Shown here: positions 1 through 9,026 of the stretch, piece after piece
Numbering within the stretch: the stretch's first letter is position 1
Layout: each line of letters begins with the position of its first letter
IMG/VR virus record: IMGVR_UViG_3300005921_000005
Span: 1 to 45,025 of that record
DNA: 45,025 bases
Strand: one strand, 5' to 3'
Source of the DNA: a virus
Notes under the pieces: generated by a model
Databases searched by the model: none
Told to the model about the DNA's origin: nothing
Seen by the model: only the letters and a program-made list of their open reading frames with translations
Translations under genes and position numbers: made by a program

Positions 1-100
1 GTCGGCGGCTACCAGGGCCCGGAACGCTGGCTGCGCCGCTCCGCCGCTGGTTGGCCCGGCCCACACCGTGTTGGCGTTTTCTGTGGACTTTGTGACCGCC
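1..100. repeat. 100-bp terminal direct repeat, left copy
   Basis: These 100 bases are identical to the last 100 bases of the window. The fibre reading frame on the minus strand continues without interruption across the join. This is the signature of a circular or circularly permuted phage genome assembled with an overlap, so the repeat should be counted once. Confidence 0.95.
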
Positions 101-723
101 AGAGTCCCAGAAGCCGATACGGGCGACCCAGCAACAGAAAACTCCGCAGGCATGGTAAGACCGACGCTGGTAACGCTCCCGCTTCCGCCGCCCGCAACCA
201 CGTTCTGATCGGCAAGCACGAGCTGAGTCGGAATGGCGGTGCCGTAGAGTTGTACGGTGTAGATTCCGGGAAGCGCATAGAAAAAGAAGTTTCCAAGCTG
301 GTCGGTGAGAAAGGGATTCGGCAAAGTCGAAGTTGCTACCGTTCCGCCTGACACGTAAGTCCCCGGTGTTACGGTGATGAGGCTGCCGTTACTCTGCGTG
401 ACGGTGACGAGAAGCCCCGTGATTGAGTAGATTTGCCAGATGCCGTTGTAGCCTACCGGGTTGATGCCGGAGACGCTGAGATACGCTCCGACAACCACAT
501 CGGAAGGCATGCTGCCCAGCGTGAAGGTGATGTAGCCGTTGGCCCAGGTTGCCAGCGAAAGTGTGGGCGCATTAGAGAGTGCGGCGTTCCAGATTGTTGC
601 CAGCGGGCTGCCGGGTTGTGTTGTGACGTTGGCAGGCTCGGTAAGTACGGCAACACTTACGCCCGTCAGCGACAAGCCGACTACGCTTCTGGTTGTTCCG
701 TCGAACCTAAAATAAGTAGCCAT
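1..723 (-). CDS. Fibre-like tail protein, N-terminal 241 codons (gene spans the circle junction)
   Basis: ATG at 721-723, overlapping the TAA of the upstream connector gene (TAATG). The frame is open to position 1 and continues from 44925 down to 44308, giving one protein of about 446 residues. The N-terminal part is rich in Thr, Ser, Gly and Val. It contains a PVGYNG module at roughly residues 82-90, which recurs in other structural proteins of this phage. Near the junction begins the first of two repeats containing FRALVAADL, a type common in phage tail fibres. Receptor binding or fibre function is inferred from composition, the repeats and its position after the connector. The exact role is unproven. 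Confidence 0.8.
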   Translation of the reverse strand, partial: MATYFRFDGTTRSVVGLSLTGVSVAVLTEPANVTTQPGSPLATIWNAALSNAPTLSLATWANGYITFTLGSMPSDVVVGAYLSVSGINPVGYNGIWQIYSITGLLVTVTQSNGSLITVTPGTYVSGGTVATSTLPNPFLTDQLGNFFFYALPGIYTVQLYGTAIPTQLVLADQNVVAGGGSGSVTSVGLTMPAEFSVAGSPVSASGTLAVTKSTENANTVWAGPTSGGAAQPAFRALVAAD

Positions 724-1514
724 TATCTGAAGCTACTTCCTCCCATCGCTCCATCAACTCGCCCGCCAGAACGATAGCCGCGCGGCCTGATCGGGTTGCG
801 TTGATCCATGCGTATCTGGCGGTTGATGATTCCGTTTATCGCATCTTCGGCCATGGTGAGCACGGCTGGCGCTTGCGGTGAACCACGGGCAAAAGCGTAG
901 CCGTAAGCCACGAGATAAGCGATGGCACGTTTCGAACGCGGAATCTGAATGTAGGTTGTCGAGAAGTTCGCTGAACTGGAAATATCCCCAAGCGATTGCT
1001 CGTAGCGGATGCGAATGTCTTGCGTGGTAGTGCAGCCGACCATGTAGATGGCCCCTTGCCGCCATTCCCACTCGCCAAAGACCGAGCCAGGCTGGGCCGA
1101 CCGCAAACCATCCTTTGCGGGATTCATCAGCGAGAATTGCTGTGCGCTTCCGGTTTGCCGCTGCCAGATTTTCAAGGGAACAATCAAATCGGGCGGAAGC
1201 GCTGGCGTTGCGTGCATCACTGAGCCATCGAAATATCCCTGGTAGCCAAAGAAGATTTGGCAATCAGGGTCGAGGTTCGGCGTCGGCGGAATCGGCGTGA
1301 GGATTACGTTATCCACAATCTGAGTCGAAATTCCGTTGTTCGCCAGGGTCTCTTGTACGTGATCCACGGCAGCGTTGACGTACTCAATGCTGAAAGGCGC
1401 AACATCCGTCAAAATCTGCCCGGCAGAAGTGCGGAGCATATCATTTACGGTTGCTCTCGCTAGCGTAAGTATAGATTCTACAGACGGATAAACTGCCGTG
1501 GTTACGCTTGGCAT
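723..1514 (-). CDS. Putative head-tail connector/adaptor protein
   Basis: 263 residues, ATG at 1512-1514 preceded by a GAGG sequence. It lies in the capsid-to-fibre interval of the late operon and overlaps the fibre start by one base. The N-terminal half looks helical, with segments resembling adaptor subunits (LTLARATVNDMLRTS). A central region mentions Trp- and Tyr-rich strands (GEWEWRQGAIYMVG) and the C-terminus is basic and Gly-rich. Position and size fit a protein that docks under the portal. I recognise no specific family, so connector is an inference from gene order and helical character. Confidence 0.55.
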   Translation of the reverse strand: MPSVTTAVYPSVESILTLARATVNDMLRTSAGQILTDVAPFSIEYVNAAVDHVQETLANNGISTQIVDNVILTPIPPTPNLDPDCQIFFGYQGYFDGSVMHATPALPPDLIVPLKIWQRQTGSAQQFSLMNPAKDGLRSAQPGSVFGEWEWRQGAIYMVGCTTTQDIRIRYEQSLGDISSSANFSTTYIQIPRSKRAIAYLVAYGYAFARGSPQAPAVLTMAEDAINGIINRQIRMDQRNPIRPRGYRSGGRVDGAMGGSSFR

Positions 1515-1589
1515 AAGGAAGCCTCGCGGCGCAAGTGAGTTTCACGCACGCAGGGAATACGCACGGAAGCTCTCACCGCCCCGCGAAGA

Positions 1590-2321
1590 TCACTGTTTCT
1601 TGCCCTTGGGCTCCGCGCGCCGCGCGTTCAGATCGTCGCGTGTGGCCGCATCAATGGCCCCGAGCTTGTAAGCGCGGTCGGGATCGGGCACGTAGCCGCA
1701 ACCATGCTTGACTGCGTTTTCGCGGAGTGGATCGCCGCAAACCGGGCAAGTATCAATCTTCTGGAAAATAGGATTCCACTTGCGGTCTTCCTTGAAATAC
1801 GTCGCTGCCAGCCGCATTGTCGGCGTGATGGCGTTTATCCGTCCGCTGGTTTCAAGTTCCGTAGCCGCCACAAGAAGCTTTCTGAAGAAAGCCTCCATTT
1901 TGGCTTTGGCTGTCGCCAACTCTTCCTCGGTGGGCGTTTCGTTCATCGTCCAGAACACGCCTTTTTCCGTCAGGTCTTGGCCTTCCGACCAATCGCCGCC
2001 AAGGAAGGGATTCACAATGTCTTGCGCAACGTGCTTGCCTTCGATGTCGTCCGTTTTCATGGCAAGTGATGCCGCGTCCATGTAACTCGACCGGAAGATG
2101 GATGGCAGAATGAGCGGCCTGCTGTAGCGCTGGCCGGGCTCGCAAGCGGGAATCTTGAACGTTCCCCAAGAGCCTTTCGGAACTTCGTGCTTCATCGGGC
2201 CGATGTTGAAAATGTAGACTTTGTATTTCGGGGCAAACTGGTTGAGCGGATTCGGCTGGTACTCCACTACTCCGTTCATTCCCGTTTCAACGTTTCTTGC
2301 GATGTCCGGTCGTGCTGGCAT
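1590..2321 (-). CDS. Conserved-type virion-region protein with a Cys4-like zinc ribbon
   Basis: 243 residues, ATG at 2319-2321 with a GGAG ribosome site six bases upstream. It begins one base after the stop of the preceding gene, so the two are likely translationally coupled. Residues around 190-210 hold CPVCGDPL followed by KHGCGYV, a candidate metal-binding pair. The rest is an unrecognised mixed fold with a helical middle (EEELATAKAKMEAFFRKLL). The location between capsid and connector genes suggests a head or neck role, but no function can be assigned. Confidence 0.7.
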   Translation of the reverse strand: MPARPDIARNVETGMNGVVEYQPNPLNQFAPKYKVYIFNIGPMKHEVPKGSWGTFKIPACEPGQRYSRPLILPSIFRSSYMDAASLAMKTDDIEGKHVAQDIVNPFLGGDWSEGQDLTEKGVFWTMNETPTEEELATAKAKMEAFFRKLLVAATELETSGRINAITPTMRLAATYFKEDRKWNPIFQKIDTCPVCGDPLRENAVKHGCGYVPDPDRAYKLGAIDAATRDDLNARRAEPKGKKQ

Positions 2322-2322
2322 G

Positions 2323-3021
2323 TCAGGCTCCTTGGATTACTCGACGGTCGATCTCTTCCTGTGAAAGTTGCGGATTCCGTTTTGCCCACAAGGCGTGGTC
2401 GATTCGGCTTCTGAGTCTTGCCATGGCTTCAGCGGCGTTCATCTTGTGCTGGTATTTTCTGGTCCACTGTTCGCGGTTCGATTCGTAGGTGCCTGCGACT
2501 CCCCCGAAGGCCGGGGTTGCATTTCTGTAAGCGTCCGCGATGATGCGCCGCGACTCCCGCTTTTCTGCTTCCATCTCTTCGAGTATCTGCCGCTTCCTTT
2601 CGGCGAAGGTCATGCCGCGCGCTGCGTCAATCTTGGGGATCAGTTCCTCAAGGATGCGGTAGTTCAACTGGTTCAATCTCCGGTTGTGCGAGTAGTAGCC
2701 GCGAAAAGGATAATCTCCGCAGCAATGGAGTCCTGAAACCGGATCGTAGGATTGCCTGTACCACTCCTCTGGAGACAGGCCGCACATCTCTGGCGGCTTC
2801 CACATCGACAGGTGCCAAATCGGGTCGGGGCCGTACTTCAGCTTGACGTGTTGCCCGCAAGAGCCGCCGTCCATCTGCCCATAGATAAATTCTGTAGTTG
2901 ACGGACCCCATTGCAATAAAAAATTTGGCTCGCCATAGGGATTCATCCCGCCTACGCGCTCGAGAAACTTCGCGTAGTTTTCAGGGCAGGTTTTCGATTG
3001 GCGGATGATTTCGACTCTCAT
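2323..3021 (-). CDS. Hypothetical late protein with a charged helical C-terminus
   Basis: Chosen start ATG at 3019-3021 gives 232 residues. The open frame extends upstream to 3264 but would overlap the capsid gene by almost 200 bases. The N-terminal half has many Trp, Tyr, Gly and Cys residues (SCGQHVKLKYGPDPIWHLSM, SGLHCCGDYPF). The C-terminal half is a strongly charged helix with many Arg and Glu. No clear ribosome site precedes the chosen ATG, so translation may depend on the capsid gene. No family is recognised; a head-associated role is inferred from its place directly after the capsid gene. Confidence 0.65.
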   Translation of the reverse strand: MRVEIIRQSKTCPENYAKFLERVGGMNPYGEPNFLLQWGPSTTEFIYGQMDGGSCGQHVKLKYGPDPIWHLSMWKPPEMCGLSPEEWYRQSYDPVSGLHCCGDYPFRGYYSHNRRLNQLNYRILEELIPKIDAARGMTFAERKRQILEEMEAEKRESRRIIADAYRNATPAFGGVAGTYESNREQWTRKYQHKMNAAEAMARLRSRIDHALWAKRNPQLSQEEIDRRVIQGA

Positions 3022-3065
3022 AAAAAAGTGAGGCGATTCCGGCTCGCCTCGGGCCGCAAAAGTTA

Positions 3066-4400
3066 TCAGCCAAACACGCCCGTAGGAATTTGCGCGTTCA
3101 GAATAATCGCGCCAGCGCGCACGTTTGAGTTGAAGAGGTTCAAAGCCGTGACGTGATAGAAGATCGTCGAGGCATTGAGTCCGCCGCTCGGCCCGATGGT
3201 CGGGAAAGTGGTCTGCCCGTTTACGTCGTAGAGGTCGGGAGCTTTGAGTTCCCCAATTCCCCAATAGCGTAGGCAGAGCGCATCAATGCGCCCCGGCAAA
3301 GCGTGAACGCTTCTCACGATGTCGTAATCGACAAACGTTTTCGGCGTGTTGCGCTTCAGCATGTCTTGCGAACTGTTGCCCTTGATTTCCTGCTGGTTGG
3401 TGATGGCCACCTGCACGGCAAGATTCTCAACCGCCGCCGCCTGATCCACGTTCATGTACCAGATGAGATCGGCAAGCGCCGGGGATTCTGTCCCAAGCGC
3501 AAGGCTGATTTTGCTGGTGACGAATCGGCCAGTGGCTTCGGTGATGAAAGCCCCGCCAAGGTTGACTTGCGGAGTGGAGAGTCTTCCGGGATAGTTTGCG
3601 CGAGCAAGGCCGTTGAGCGTTCCGCCGTTGCCATTGACCTGGTAACTGCGGATACCCATGATCGAGGTGCCCGCCGCTCCGGTTGCGCCGTTGATGACCA
3701 GGATGTCACCCGCTGCCATGCCTGGAGGCAAAGCGTCTGCGGACCAAAGCGTGTTCGTCACGCCGTCAACGAAGGAGATTTGGAAACTGCCCCGCGCTAC
3801 TCCTCCGACTGCCGGAAAGACTTGCACGACTTGGTTATCGAAAAACTGATTCGCGTTGACGACGGTTGTGTTCGAGAACGAAGGTCCAGCCGCGCCTCCG
3901 CCCGAAGCTGGGAGAACGACGGTGTCGAGAGTTCCCGAACCGTCCCCTTGCATAGCCGCATCGAGGTTCGATTTGAACTGTTCAAGGGTGTTGGTGTACT
4001 CCGTGGCTTTGACGTTGATGCGGGACTTTTTGCCGGAGTCGGATGACCATACGGCTTGCGCGGTAATCTCGCAGGCTTCTGCAAAAGCTACCGGCAAGAG
4101 AAACTGCGCTGCGTATGCCGAACCCGTGCCGCGGCCCATATCGCCGCCGTCCGCGTTGAACTGCAGGAATGCCGAGCCTGCCTTGATGCGCATGGGAATA
4201 CGCAGGGAAGGTCGGCCCGCCGGGTCGTACAAGTTTCCTGTTCCCGGCCCGCCTCCGGTCGAAGTGGACATGGGCAGGACGCGGCCCGCTTTTTTCGACC
4301 GAGAATAGAACGTATCCTCAGTCAGCATTAAATCTGGAATGTCGTCTCGAACCGTTTCGAGCTCGACCGCCTCTATGCTTGTTTCTGATAGAGCTGCCAT
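3066..4400 (-). CDS. Major capsid protein (putative)
   Basis: 444 residues from ATG at 4398-4400, with AAAGGAG six bases upstream; a TTG two codons earlier is less likely. It follows the scaffold-like gene and precedes the connector region, the usual capsid position. The N-terminus is acidic and contains ELETVRDDIPDLML. The body is rich in Gly, Ala, Thr and small polar residues and has long beta-prone stretches, as coat proteins do. The assignment rests on gene order, size, composition and the strong ribosome site. Whether it is closer to HK97-type or P22-type coat proteins cannot be told by eye. Confidence 0.75.
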   Translation of the reverse strand: MAALSETSIEAVELETVRDDIPDLMLTEDTFYSRSKKAGRVLPMSTSTGGGPGTGNLYDPAGRPSLRIPMRIKAGSAFLQFNADGGDMGRGTGSAYAAQFLLPVAFAEACEITAQAVWSSDSGKKSRINVKATEYTNTLEQFKSNLDAAMQGDGSGTLDTVVLPASGGGAAGPSFSNTTVVNANQFFDNQVVQVFPAVGGVARGSFQISFVDGVTNTLWSADALPPGMAAGDILVINGATGAAGTSIMGIRSYQVNGNGGTLNGLARANYPGRLSTPQVNLGGAFITEATGRFVTSKISLALGTESPALADLIWYMNVDQAAAVENLAVQVAITNQQEIKGNSSQDMLKRNTPKTFVDYDIVRSVHALPGRIDALCLRYWGIGELKAPDLYDVNGQTTFPTIGPSGGLNASTIFYHVTALNLFNSNVRAGAIILNAQIPTGVFG

Positions 4401-4424
4401 AGGCAACTCCTTTGATTCGTGGAC

Positions 4425-4652
4425 TTACTTGCCGCGATTTGCGCTTCCCTTGGCGCGCCCTTCGCTCTGGGCGGTGTTTAGCTTGTAGTGCCCTTCCGTG
4501 GAAGGGTTGCTGCAATCCGTTCGCTAGCGTTTGCTGCCCTGCGTGTTTAACGTGAGGCCCGCGATCACGAAGCGCTGACTAGGAACGAGAAACTTTTGCG
4601 GCTGATTGTGCGCGGTGCTCTTCTGGCCGTTTCCGGTTAGGTAAGCACGCAC
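4425..4652 (-). CDS. Small late ORF interrupted by an in-frame amber codon
   Basis: GTG at 4650-4652 opens a frame of 42 codons that ends in TAG at 4524-4526. The same frame stays open for 32 more codons to TAA at 4425-4427. Both halves have similar amino-acid make-up (polar, Gln, Asn, Ser, Gly, Lys). Read through, the product would be 75 residues if the amber codon is decoded as an amino acid. The gene sits between scaffold and capsid genes, where small head decoration proteins often lie. There is no obvious ribosome site. It could be a readthrough product, a broken gene, a 42-residue peptide or chance. TAG ends other genes here, so the code is not globally changed. Confidence 0.35.
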
Positions 4653-4723
4653 TAGCTATCTGCGTGGCGGCATGATTGCCGCGTCCGCTCCTCGCAGCCG
4701 CTCGAAGAGTTCTTCCCGCGCAA

Positions 4724-5971
4724 CTACCATTGAGCCATTTTGCCCGACTTCAGAAACGCCCTGCCATGTTGCCGCGAGCCGAGAAACGTGGCTTTGTCCG
4801 TTTTCGTGAAGTCCACATCGGCGATGCTAGGCCGACCGACGACCGTTTGCGATGCGCCTGATTTCGGTGCAACCTTTGCCGGTGGCCGCGCGCCATTGCC
4901 ATTCGTCCCCAGCAGGTTGCGATACTTCAGAACCGTCTGCACAGCCTTCGGCATATTCCGTTGAGCGTTGTCCACAATGAACTTGATGGCCTTGTCGCGG
5001 TTGCCGGCGCCCATGATGGTTTCATATCGCTTGGCGTAGTCCGCTTGCGCTACCAGAAGCTTCTTTATCTCTTCGGTCACTTCCGAGCGTACCCGGTTGC
5101 CCATCTCGGGATCGAGTTTCCGGCCCCTGAGAAGCTTCCCAATCTCCGCATTCATCGCCCGGCCAACCTGCTGATTGACTTCCGACCGTACCGAGCCGTA
5201 GAACTGCGCCTTTTCCTGCTTGGCAAGCTCTTCTCTCTGCGTGTTGATCTGCTCGCGTTCGCTGGCTAGCGGATCTGTAGCGGCTTTTGTCGCCAGCCCC
5301 CGCATGGGCTGAAACACTTTGCCAACAAGATCGTTATAGAGACGAATGGCGTCGTCGGTCTTGCCGTTGCGTAGGGCTTCGCCCATCTGGCCCACGGCAT
5401 CGAAGACTCCGTACTTTTCAAGGAACTTGGTCGAGACAGTCGAAACGGCCTGCTCGTGAAAGGCCGGGTCCATGCGCTCGAGGCGGTCAAGCGCCGGCAG
5501 AACAAGCTTCTTGAACCCGTCAGGAAAGTCGGTGGCCCAGCCTTCAATGACTTTCGGATCGCCACGCTTGAAGCCTTCCTCGAGTTGCCGCCCGGCCTGG
5601 ACTTCCTCAGCCATTTGACTGAGCCCTTCCACGCCGCCATGCAGTTCTACCGCTTCTTTGAGCGCAGTGAGTTCTTGAGTGGTGCCAAGCTTGTCGATGG
5701 CTTGGCCCTTCCAGTAGATGCGCTCAAGCTCTTTGGCAAGGACTGGATTAGTCTTCTTGACTTCGGCTAGGTGTTGCCGGACGGCTGCTGCGACTTTGCG
5801 GCCATCACCCTTTTCGGCTTCGGGCTGCTGCTCCGCGTCTGGCTTGTCGTCTGTAGTCTCACTGTCTCCTGGCGGAAGTTCTTCTGGAACCTCTTCAACC
5901 GCAGCCCCATCGCCCTCGCCTCCCGCATCTGTGCCTACATCTAAAACTTCTAGATCTTCGCCTTCAAGCAT
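4724..5971 (-). CDS. Putative capsid scaffold protein
   Basis: 415 residues, ATG at 5969-5971. The first about 75 residues are extremely acidic and rich in Glu, Asp, Gly and Pro, and include DAEQQPEAEKGDG. The rest is almost entirely charged helix with Gln, Lys and Glu, and the C-terminal 40 residues are basic. An acidic disordered head plus long helices plus a basic tail is the classic look of P22-like scaffolds, whose basic end binds coat protein. It lies between portal and capsid genes, which fits. No protease motif is visible. Confidence 0.65.
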   Translation of the reverse strand: MLEGEDLEVLDVGTDAGGEGDGAAVEEVPEELPPGDSETTDDKPDAEQQPEAEKGDGRKVAAAVRQHLAEVKKTNPVLAKELERIYWKGQAIDKLGTTQELTALKEAVELHGGVEGLSQMAEEVQAGRQLEEGFKRGDPKVIEGWATDFPDGFKKLVLPALDRLERMDPAFHEQAVSTVSTKFLEKYGVFDAVGQMGEALRNGKTDDAIRLYNDLVGKVFQPMRGLATKAATDPLASEREQINTQREELAKQEKAQFYGSVRSEVNQQVGRAMNAEIGKLLRGRKLDPEMGNRVRSEVTEEIKKLLVAQADYAKRYETIMGAGNRDKAIKFIVDNAQRNMPKAVQTVLKYRNLLGTNGNGARPPAKVAPKSGASQTVVGRPSIADVDFTKTDKATFLGSRQHGRAFLKSGKMAQW

Positions 5972-6054
5972 AACGTCTCACTTTCCCTGTTTTCCCTGAT
6001 AGCCTCCGGGGACAGCAGCCCCCGGAACGTGCGATGCGTAGCCGCCAGAAACCT

Positions 6055-6372
6055 TTATGCCTTGACTACCGGCAATAAAGGGTCGAGAAGCTCCAGCAAT
6101 GCTTCAATGCGGTCACAGCCTTTGTAGGTCATGTCGGAAGTGTTGTTGGGATTCTTCATAAACGCCAACTGTTCGCGGATGCGGCCCATGATGTCAACGG
6201 CGGTGAGTGGCGGTGCCGGTGCGGTTGAAGCCACCAGCGCGGCCTTGCGGGCGGCTTCGGCTTTGGCAGCGGCATCGGCTGCGGCGGCTGCTGCGATTTT
6301 GGGATCAACCGGAGTTGCTGAAGGTGCATGCGGTGCGGTCGGTACAGGCGGTGCTGGAGGTGCTTGTTGCAT
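6055..6372 (-). CDS. Small Ala/Pro-rich late protein
   Basis: 105 residues, ATG at 6370-6372 with AAGGAG eight bases upstream. The first 50 residues are Ala and Pro rich and contain an unbroken Ala/Lys run, so this part is probably flexible or helical. The C-terminal half (IREQLAFMKNPNNTSDMTYK, then a leucine-rich helix) looks folded. It sits between portal and scaffold and may be a head-assembly accessory. No family is recognised. Confidence 0.7.
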   Translation of the reverse strand: MQQAPPAPPVPTAPHAPSATPVDPKIAAAAAADAAAKAEAARKAALVASTAPAPPLTAVDIMGRIREQLAFMKNPNNTSDMTYKGCDRIEALLELLDPLLPVVKA

Positions 6373-6384
6373 CGTGTTCTCCTT

Positions 6385-8826
6385 TTATTGAATCAATGGC
6401 GGCTTGGGTGCTTTTGCCGCCAATTCCTGAACTTTATCCTGCTGGTCCTCGGCTTGGAGCGCATTCGGGTCCAAGTGTATACCAGCTTGTGCGGCCATTT
6501 GCGCTTTTCCTGTAGGGTCCAAATCCTTGTAGTTGATGCTTTCTGCCGGAGGCTTGGGCGGCGGTGGCGGGCCTTGCTTGGCTTTGAGCGCTGCGGCGTG
6601 TTCGTCGTAGTGCGTCATCACGTTCTCGTAGCCTTCGGGCTGCTCCGCTGCCGCTCGGATTCCGTCGCTCGATCTCGCCCACGTTTCAATTTCGTTCATC
6701 TCGCTCTGGTGATCGTCAAGCTTGCCTAGTTTTACCGTCGAGATGACTTGCGGGATTTGCGCGAGTTGCTGCTGGGCTTGCTGCGCTGCTTCGGGCGGAA
6801 TGGGAATTCCCTTCTGCTGAGCCTCGATGGCCGCTTGCTGAATCTTTTTCTGGGCTTGCTGTAGGGCGGGATTGGGCTCCGGGGCCGATTGCAAGAGAAT
6901 CTGAATCTCGCCCATCTGCTTTTCGCTGGAGTCCGCTCCGGGAATGACCATTTCCGGCAGCCCGGCTTTGTCCTTGGCCAGCATCATGTTGCGCGCGGTG
7001 CTCAAGACTTTGGCCAGCAGAGGATTTTTTGCCGCCATGCCAATCACGTTGTTCCAGACTGCGCGTTTCGCTACCCAGCTCTCGGGGAAATTATCGTCTT
7101 GGTCGGGGAAGCATCTGATGTTTCCTTTGAGGTCGTTCGGGTCGATGGCCAGTTTTTGCATCTGCTTGCCTTGGCCGGGAACGGTTCCAGTCATGGTTTC
7201 TTCGCGGTACGTGGCTGCAGCTTGCACCGCTTGGCGAATCAGATTCGCATAGCCGCCGCGGATGTTCCGCCAGGTCAGCCCCACTCGCCCGAGCGCCTGG
7301 TCGCGCTGAATGGTGATTCCTCCAAGCGTGTTGTTGCCTTGCGTGTCTCCGCCGAAAAGAGCTGGGCTTCCTCCACAAAGGAATTGCGGAGCTTCGCCAA
7401 ACAGCCATTGCATGTACTGAATCATGCCTTGAGCAATTTCGATTTGCTGCTCGGTGAAAAACAGGTCGGCGGTGCCTTTGCCGGTGACTTTCGGAGCCTT
7501 CAAGTATTGCCCTGGTCGGCGCTCCGCATCCTGCAACGCCGCAACATCAATCTCCGAGCCTACCCAAACCCGAGGGATCAGGTGCATGAAGCTTTCGTGC
7601 GTCAGTTCTACGCAATCGTTCAGCTTTTCCTGGATGGGAATGACTGGACTGCCGAGAGCTGGCCGGTGCGCGCCGTCTCCCGACCGGGCATGGATCAGCG
7701 TTAAATGGTCGTCCATGGATTCGTTCCGCTGCTCGCAAAGCGTCTGGCTAACCATGACGGCCATGAGTCCTTTGGGAAACTCCTGGTACAGCCAGTTTCT
7801 CAGATCGTCGTCTTCCTCTTCGGTGTAAAACTCCGGCCGCATCCAGGTGCGTTGCTTGGTGGCGTTGTGCGCCATCGAGTCGCGGTTCTGCCCCGATGGC
7901 CGCATCCCCATCATAATCGCTGTTCTGGCCAGACGTTCGTACTCGGATTCCGCCGTAGGCGATTGCCCGGCTTTGATTTCATCGGCCTTGTCGGGGTACT
8001 CCGTCTTGAACTTCGTTATGTCGCCCTCTTTGCTGATTTGCAGGTAAGAAGTGTCAGCAAGACAGTTCGACTGGACGGCTACTTTCGATTCGAGCACTCC
8101 GTAGCAGGTAATGACTTCAGAACCTCGCGGCACGCCTGTTCCCGCTTGCCCGCTTTCCTGCGGCGTGGGATTCTCGCCCTGCTCCGGCAAATAGGCTACT
8201 TCTTCCTGCTCTTCGGTTACGCCGGGATTTGAATAGCCGAAGCGTTGCCCATCGAGAACGTGTCTCGCTTCAAGCACGCATCGTCCATCGGTGTAGAGAT
8301 ACCGCGAAAGGTCGGCCAAGACCGTCAGCATGTCGTTGTTGCGCTCGATCAGTTGGCGGGCCTTTTCGGCATTCTCCGACGCTGAGATGTCGCTGGCGTT
8401 GGTGGGATCTTCGGGCTCGAACCGGACAGCAGGCAGTGCAGCGGTCAGAGCCGCGCCAAGGATGTCCCCAAATCCCAAGTAGATGTTTGTCTCGTCGTTG
8501 TGGTCGTCAAAGCTTTGCCCGCCAAGGCTGACCATCGAAGGAGTTACGAGCGTCCCTTTGGGCCCGTCGAGCAAGTGCTGGTTGCCGCGATAGAAGTAGC
8601 GGGCTTTCCAGGCGTCCCGGACTTCCAATCGGCGGCTCACCATGTCCCGCTGCGCTACTCGCGAGCAGAGATGCTTGATGCAGGTGCGCTTGGCTTCTGC
8701 CTCTTCGTCATCGTCAGCGATCTCGACGCGGTTGTCGGTCGCATCGACGGAGCAGAGCTCTCCCGGTTGAAACTTCTGTTCCTGCTCGTCCTGCTCGGGC
8801 TCTTGAGCGGCTATTTCTTCAGCCAT
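6385..8826 (-). CDS. Portal protein (putative)
   Basis: 813 residues from ATG at 8824-8826; an upstream ATG at 8878-8880 would give 831 residues but overlaps the preceding gene by 70 bases and has a badly spaced ribosome site. It is large, as P22-type portals are. It has an acidic N-terminus, a central folded region with many Trp and Arg (ENAEKARQLIERNNDMLTVL, GGNTQ-like turns around an NTLGGITIQRDQA segment), and a long Gln/Ala-rich helical C-terminus resembling a portal barrel. Position downstream of terminase and upstream of scaffold supports the call. Portal is inferred from size, order and fold character. Confidence 0.72.
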   Translation of the reverse strand: MAEEIAAQEPEQDEQEQKFQPGELCSVDATDNRVEIADDDEEAEAKRTCIKHLCSRVAQRDMVSRRLEVRDAWKARYFYRGNQHLLDGPKGTLVTPSMVSLGGQSFDDHNDETNIYLGFGDILGAALTAALPAVRFEPEDPTNASDISASENAEKARQLIERNNDMLTVLADLSRYLYTDGRCVLEARHVLDGQRFGYSNPGVTEEQEEVAYLPEQGENPTPQESGQAGTGVPRGSEVITCYGVLESKVAVQSNCLADTSYLQISKEGDITKFKTEYPDKADEIKAGQSPTAESEYERLARTAIMMGMRPSGQNRDSMAHNATKQRTWMRPEFYTEEEDDDLRNWLYQEFPKGLMAVMVSQTLCEQRNESMDDHLTLIHARSGDGAHRPALGSPVIPIQEKLNDCVELTHESFMHLIPRVWVGSEIDVAALQDAERRPGQYLKAPKVTGKGTADLFFTEQQIEIAQGMIQYMQWLFGEAPQFLCGGSPALFGGDTQGNNTLGGITIQRDQALGRVGLTWRNIRGGYANLIRQAVQAAATYREETMTGTVPGQGKQMQKLAIDPNDLKGNIRCFPDQDDNFPESWVAKRAVWNNVIGMAAKNPLLAKVLSTARNMMLAKDKAGLPEMVIPGADSSEKQMGEIQILLQSAPEPNPALQQAQKKIQQAAIEAQQKGIPIPPEAAQQAQQQLAQIPQVISTVKLGKLDDHQSEMNEIETWARSSDGIRAAAEQPEGYENVMTHYDEHAAALKAKQGPPPPPKPPAESINYKDLDPTGKAQMAAQAGIHLDPNALQAEDQQDKVQELAAKAPKPPLIQ

Positions 8827-9026
8827 TTTGTCGATCGACGTTCGGGGAGTTTCTTCGGGCTGCCGGTTGCGCCTATCCATTCCTTGACGCCGGATTTGCC
8901 AAGCTTCTTTGCCGCGTCAGAAGTATGGAGCCACCTGAATTGCGCGCGAGACGTGGCGGGAATCGGCCTAATCCATGTAACTCTTGCCGCCCATCGGCTT
9001 CTCGGCCGCGCCGCGTTCCCCGGCAT
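8811..9026 (-). CDS. Small basic late protein with SRAQFRW ... LPER signature
   Basis: The conserved-looking core begins at SRAQFRWLHTSDAAKKLG and ends with KKLPERRSTKW, a pattern I associate with short phage proteins found near portal genes. The only standard start is ATG at 9024-9026, which overlaps the previous gene by 59 bases and adds an Arg-rich leader. A closer non-standard start, ATT at 8961-8963, would place a Met directly before PATSRAQ. The stop at 8811 overlaps the portal start. Function unknown; about 53 residues if the near start is used and 71 if the ATG is used. Confidence 0.6.
   Translation of the reverse strand: MPGNAARPRSRWAARVTWIRPIPATSRAQFRWLHTSDAAKKLGKSGVKEWIGATGSPKKLPERRSTKWLKK

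Noticed and set aside
4425-4652. Genome-wide amber recoding
   Set aside because: Other genes such as those ending at 8811 and 8968 stop on TAG in normal positions, so a single-gene readthrough or decay is more likely.
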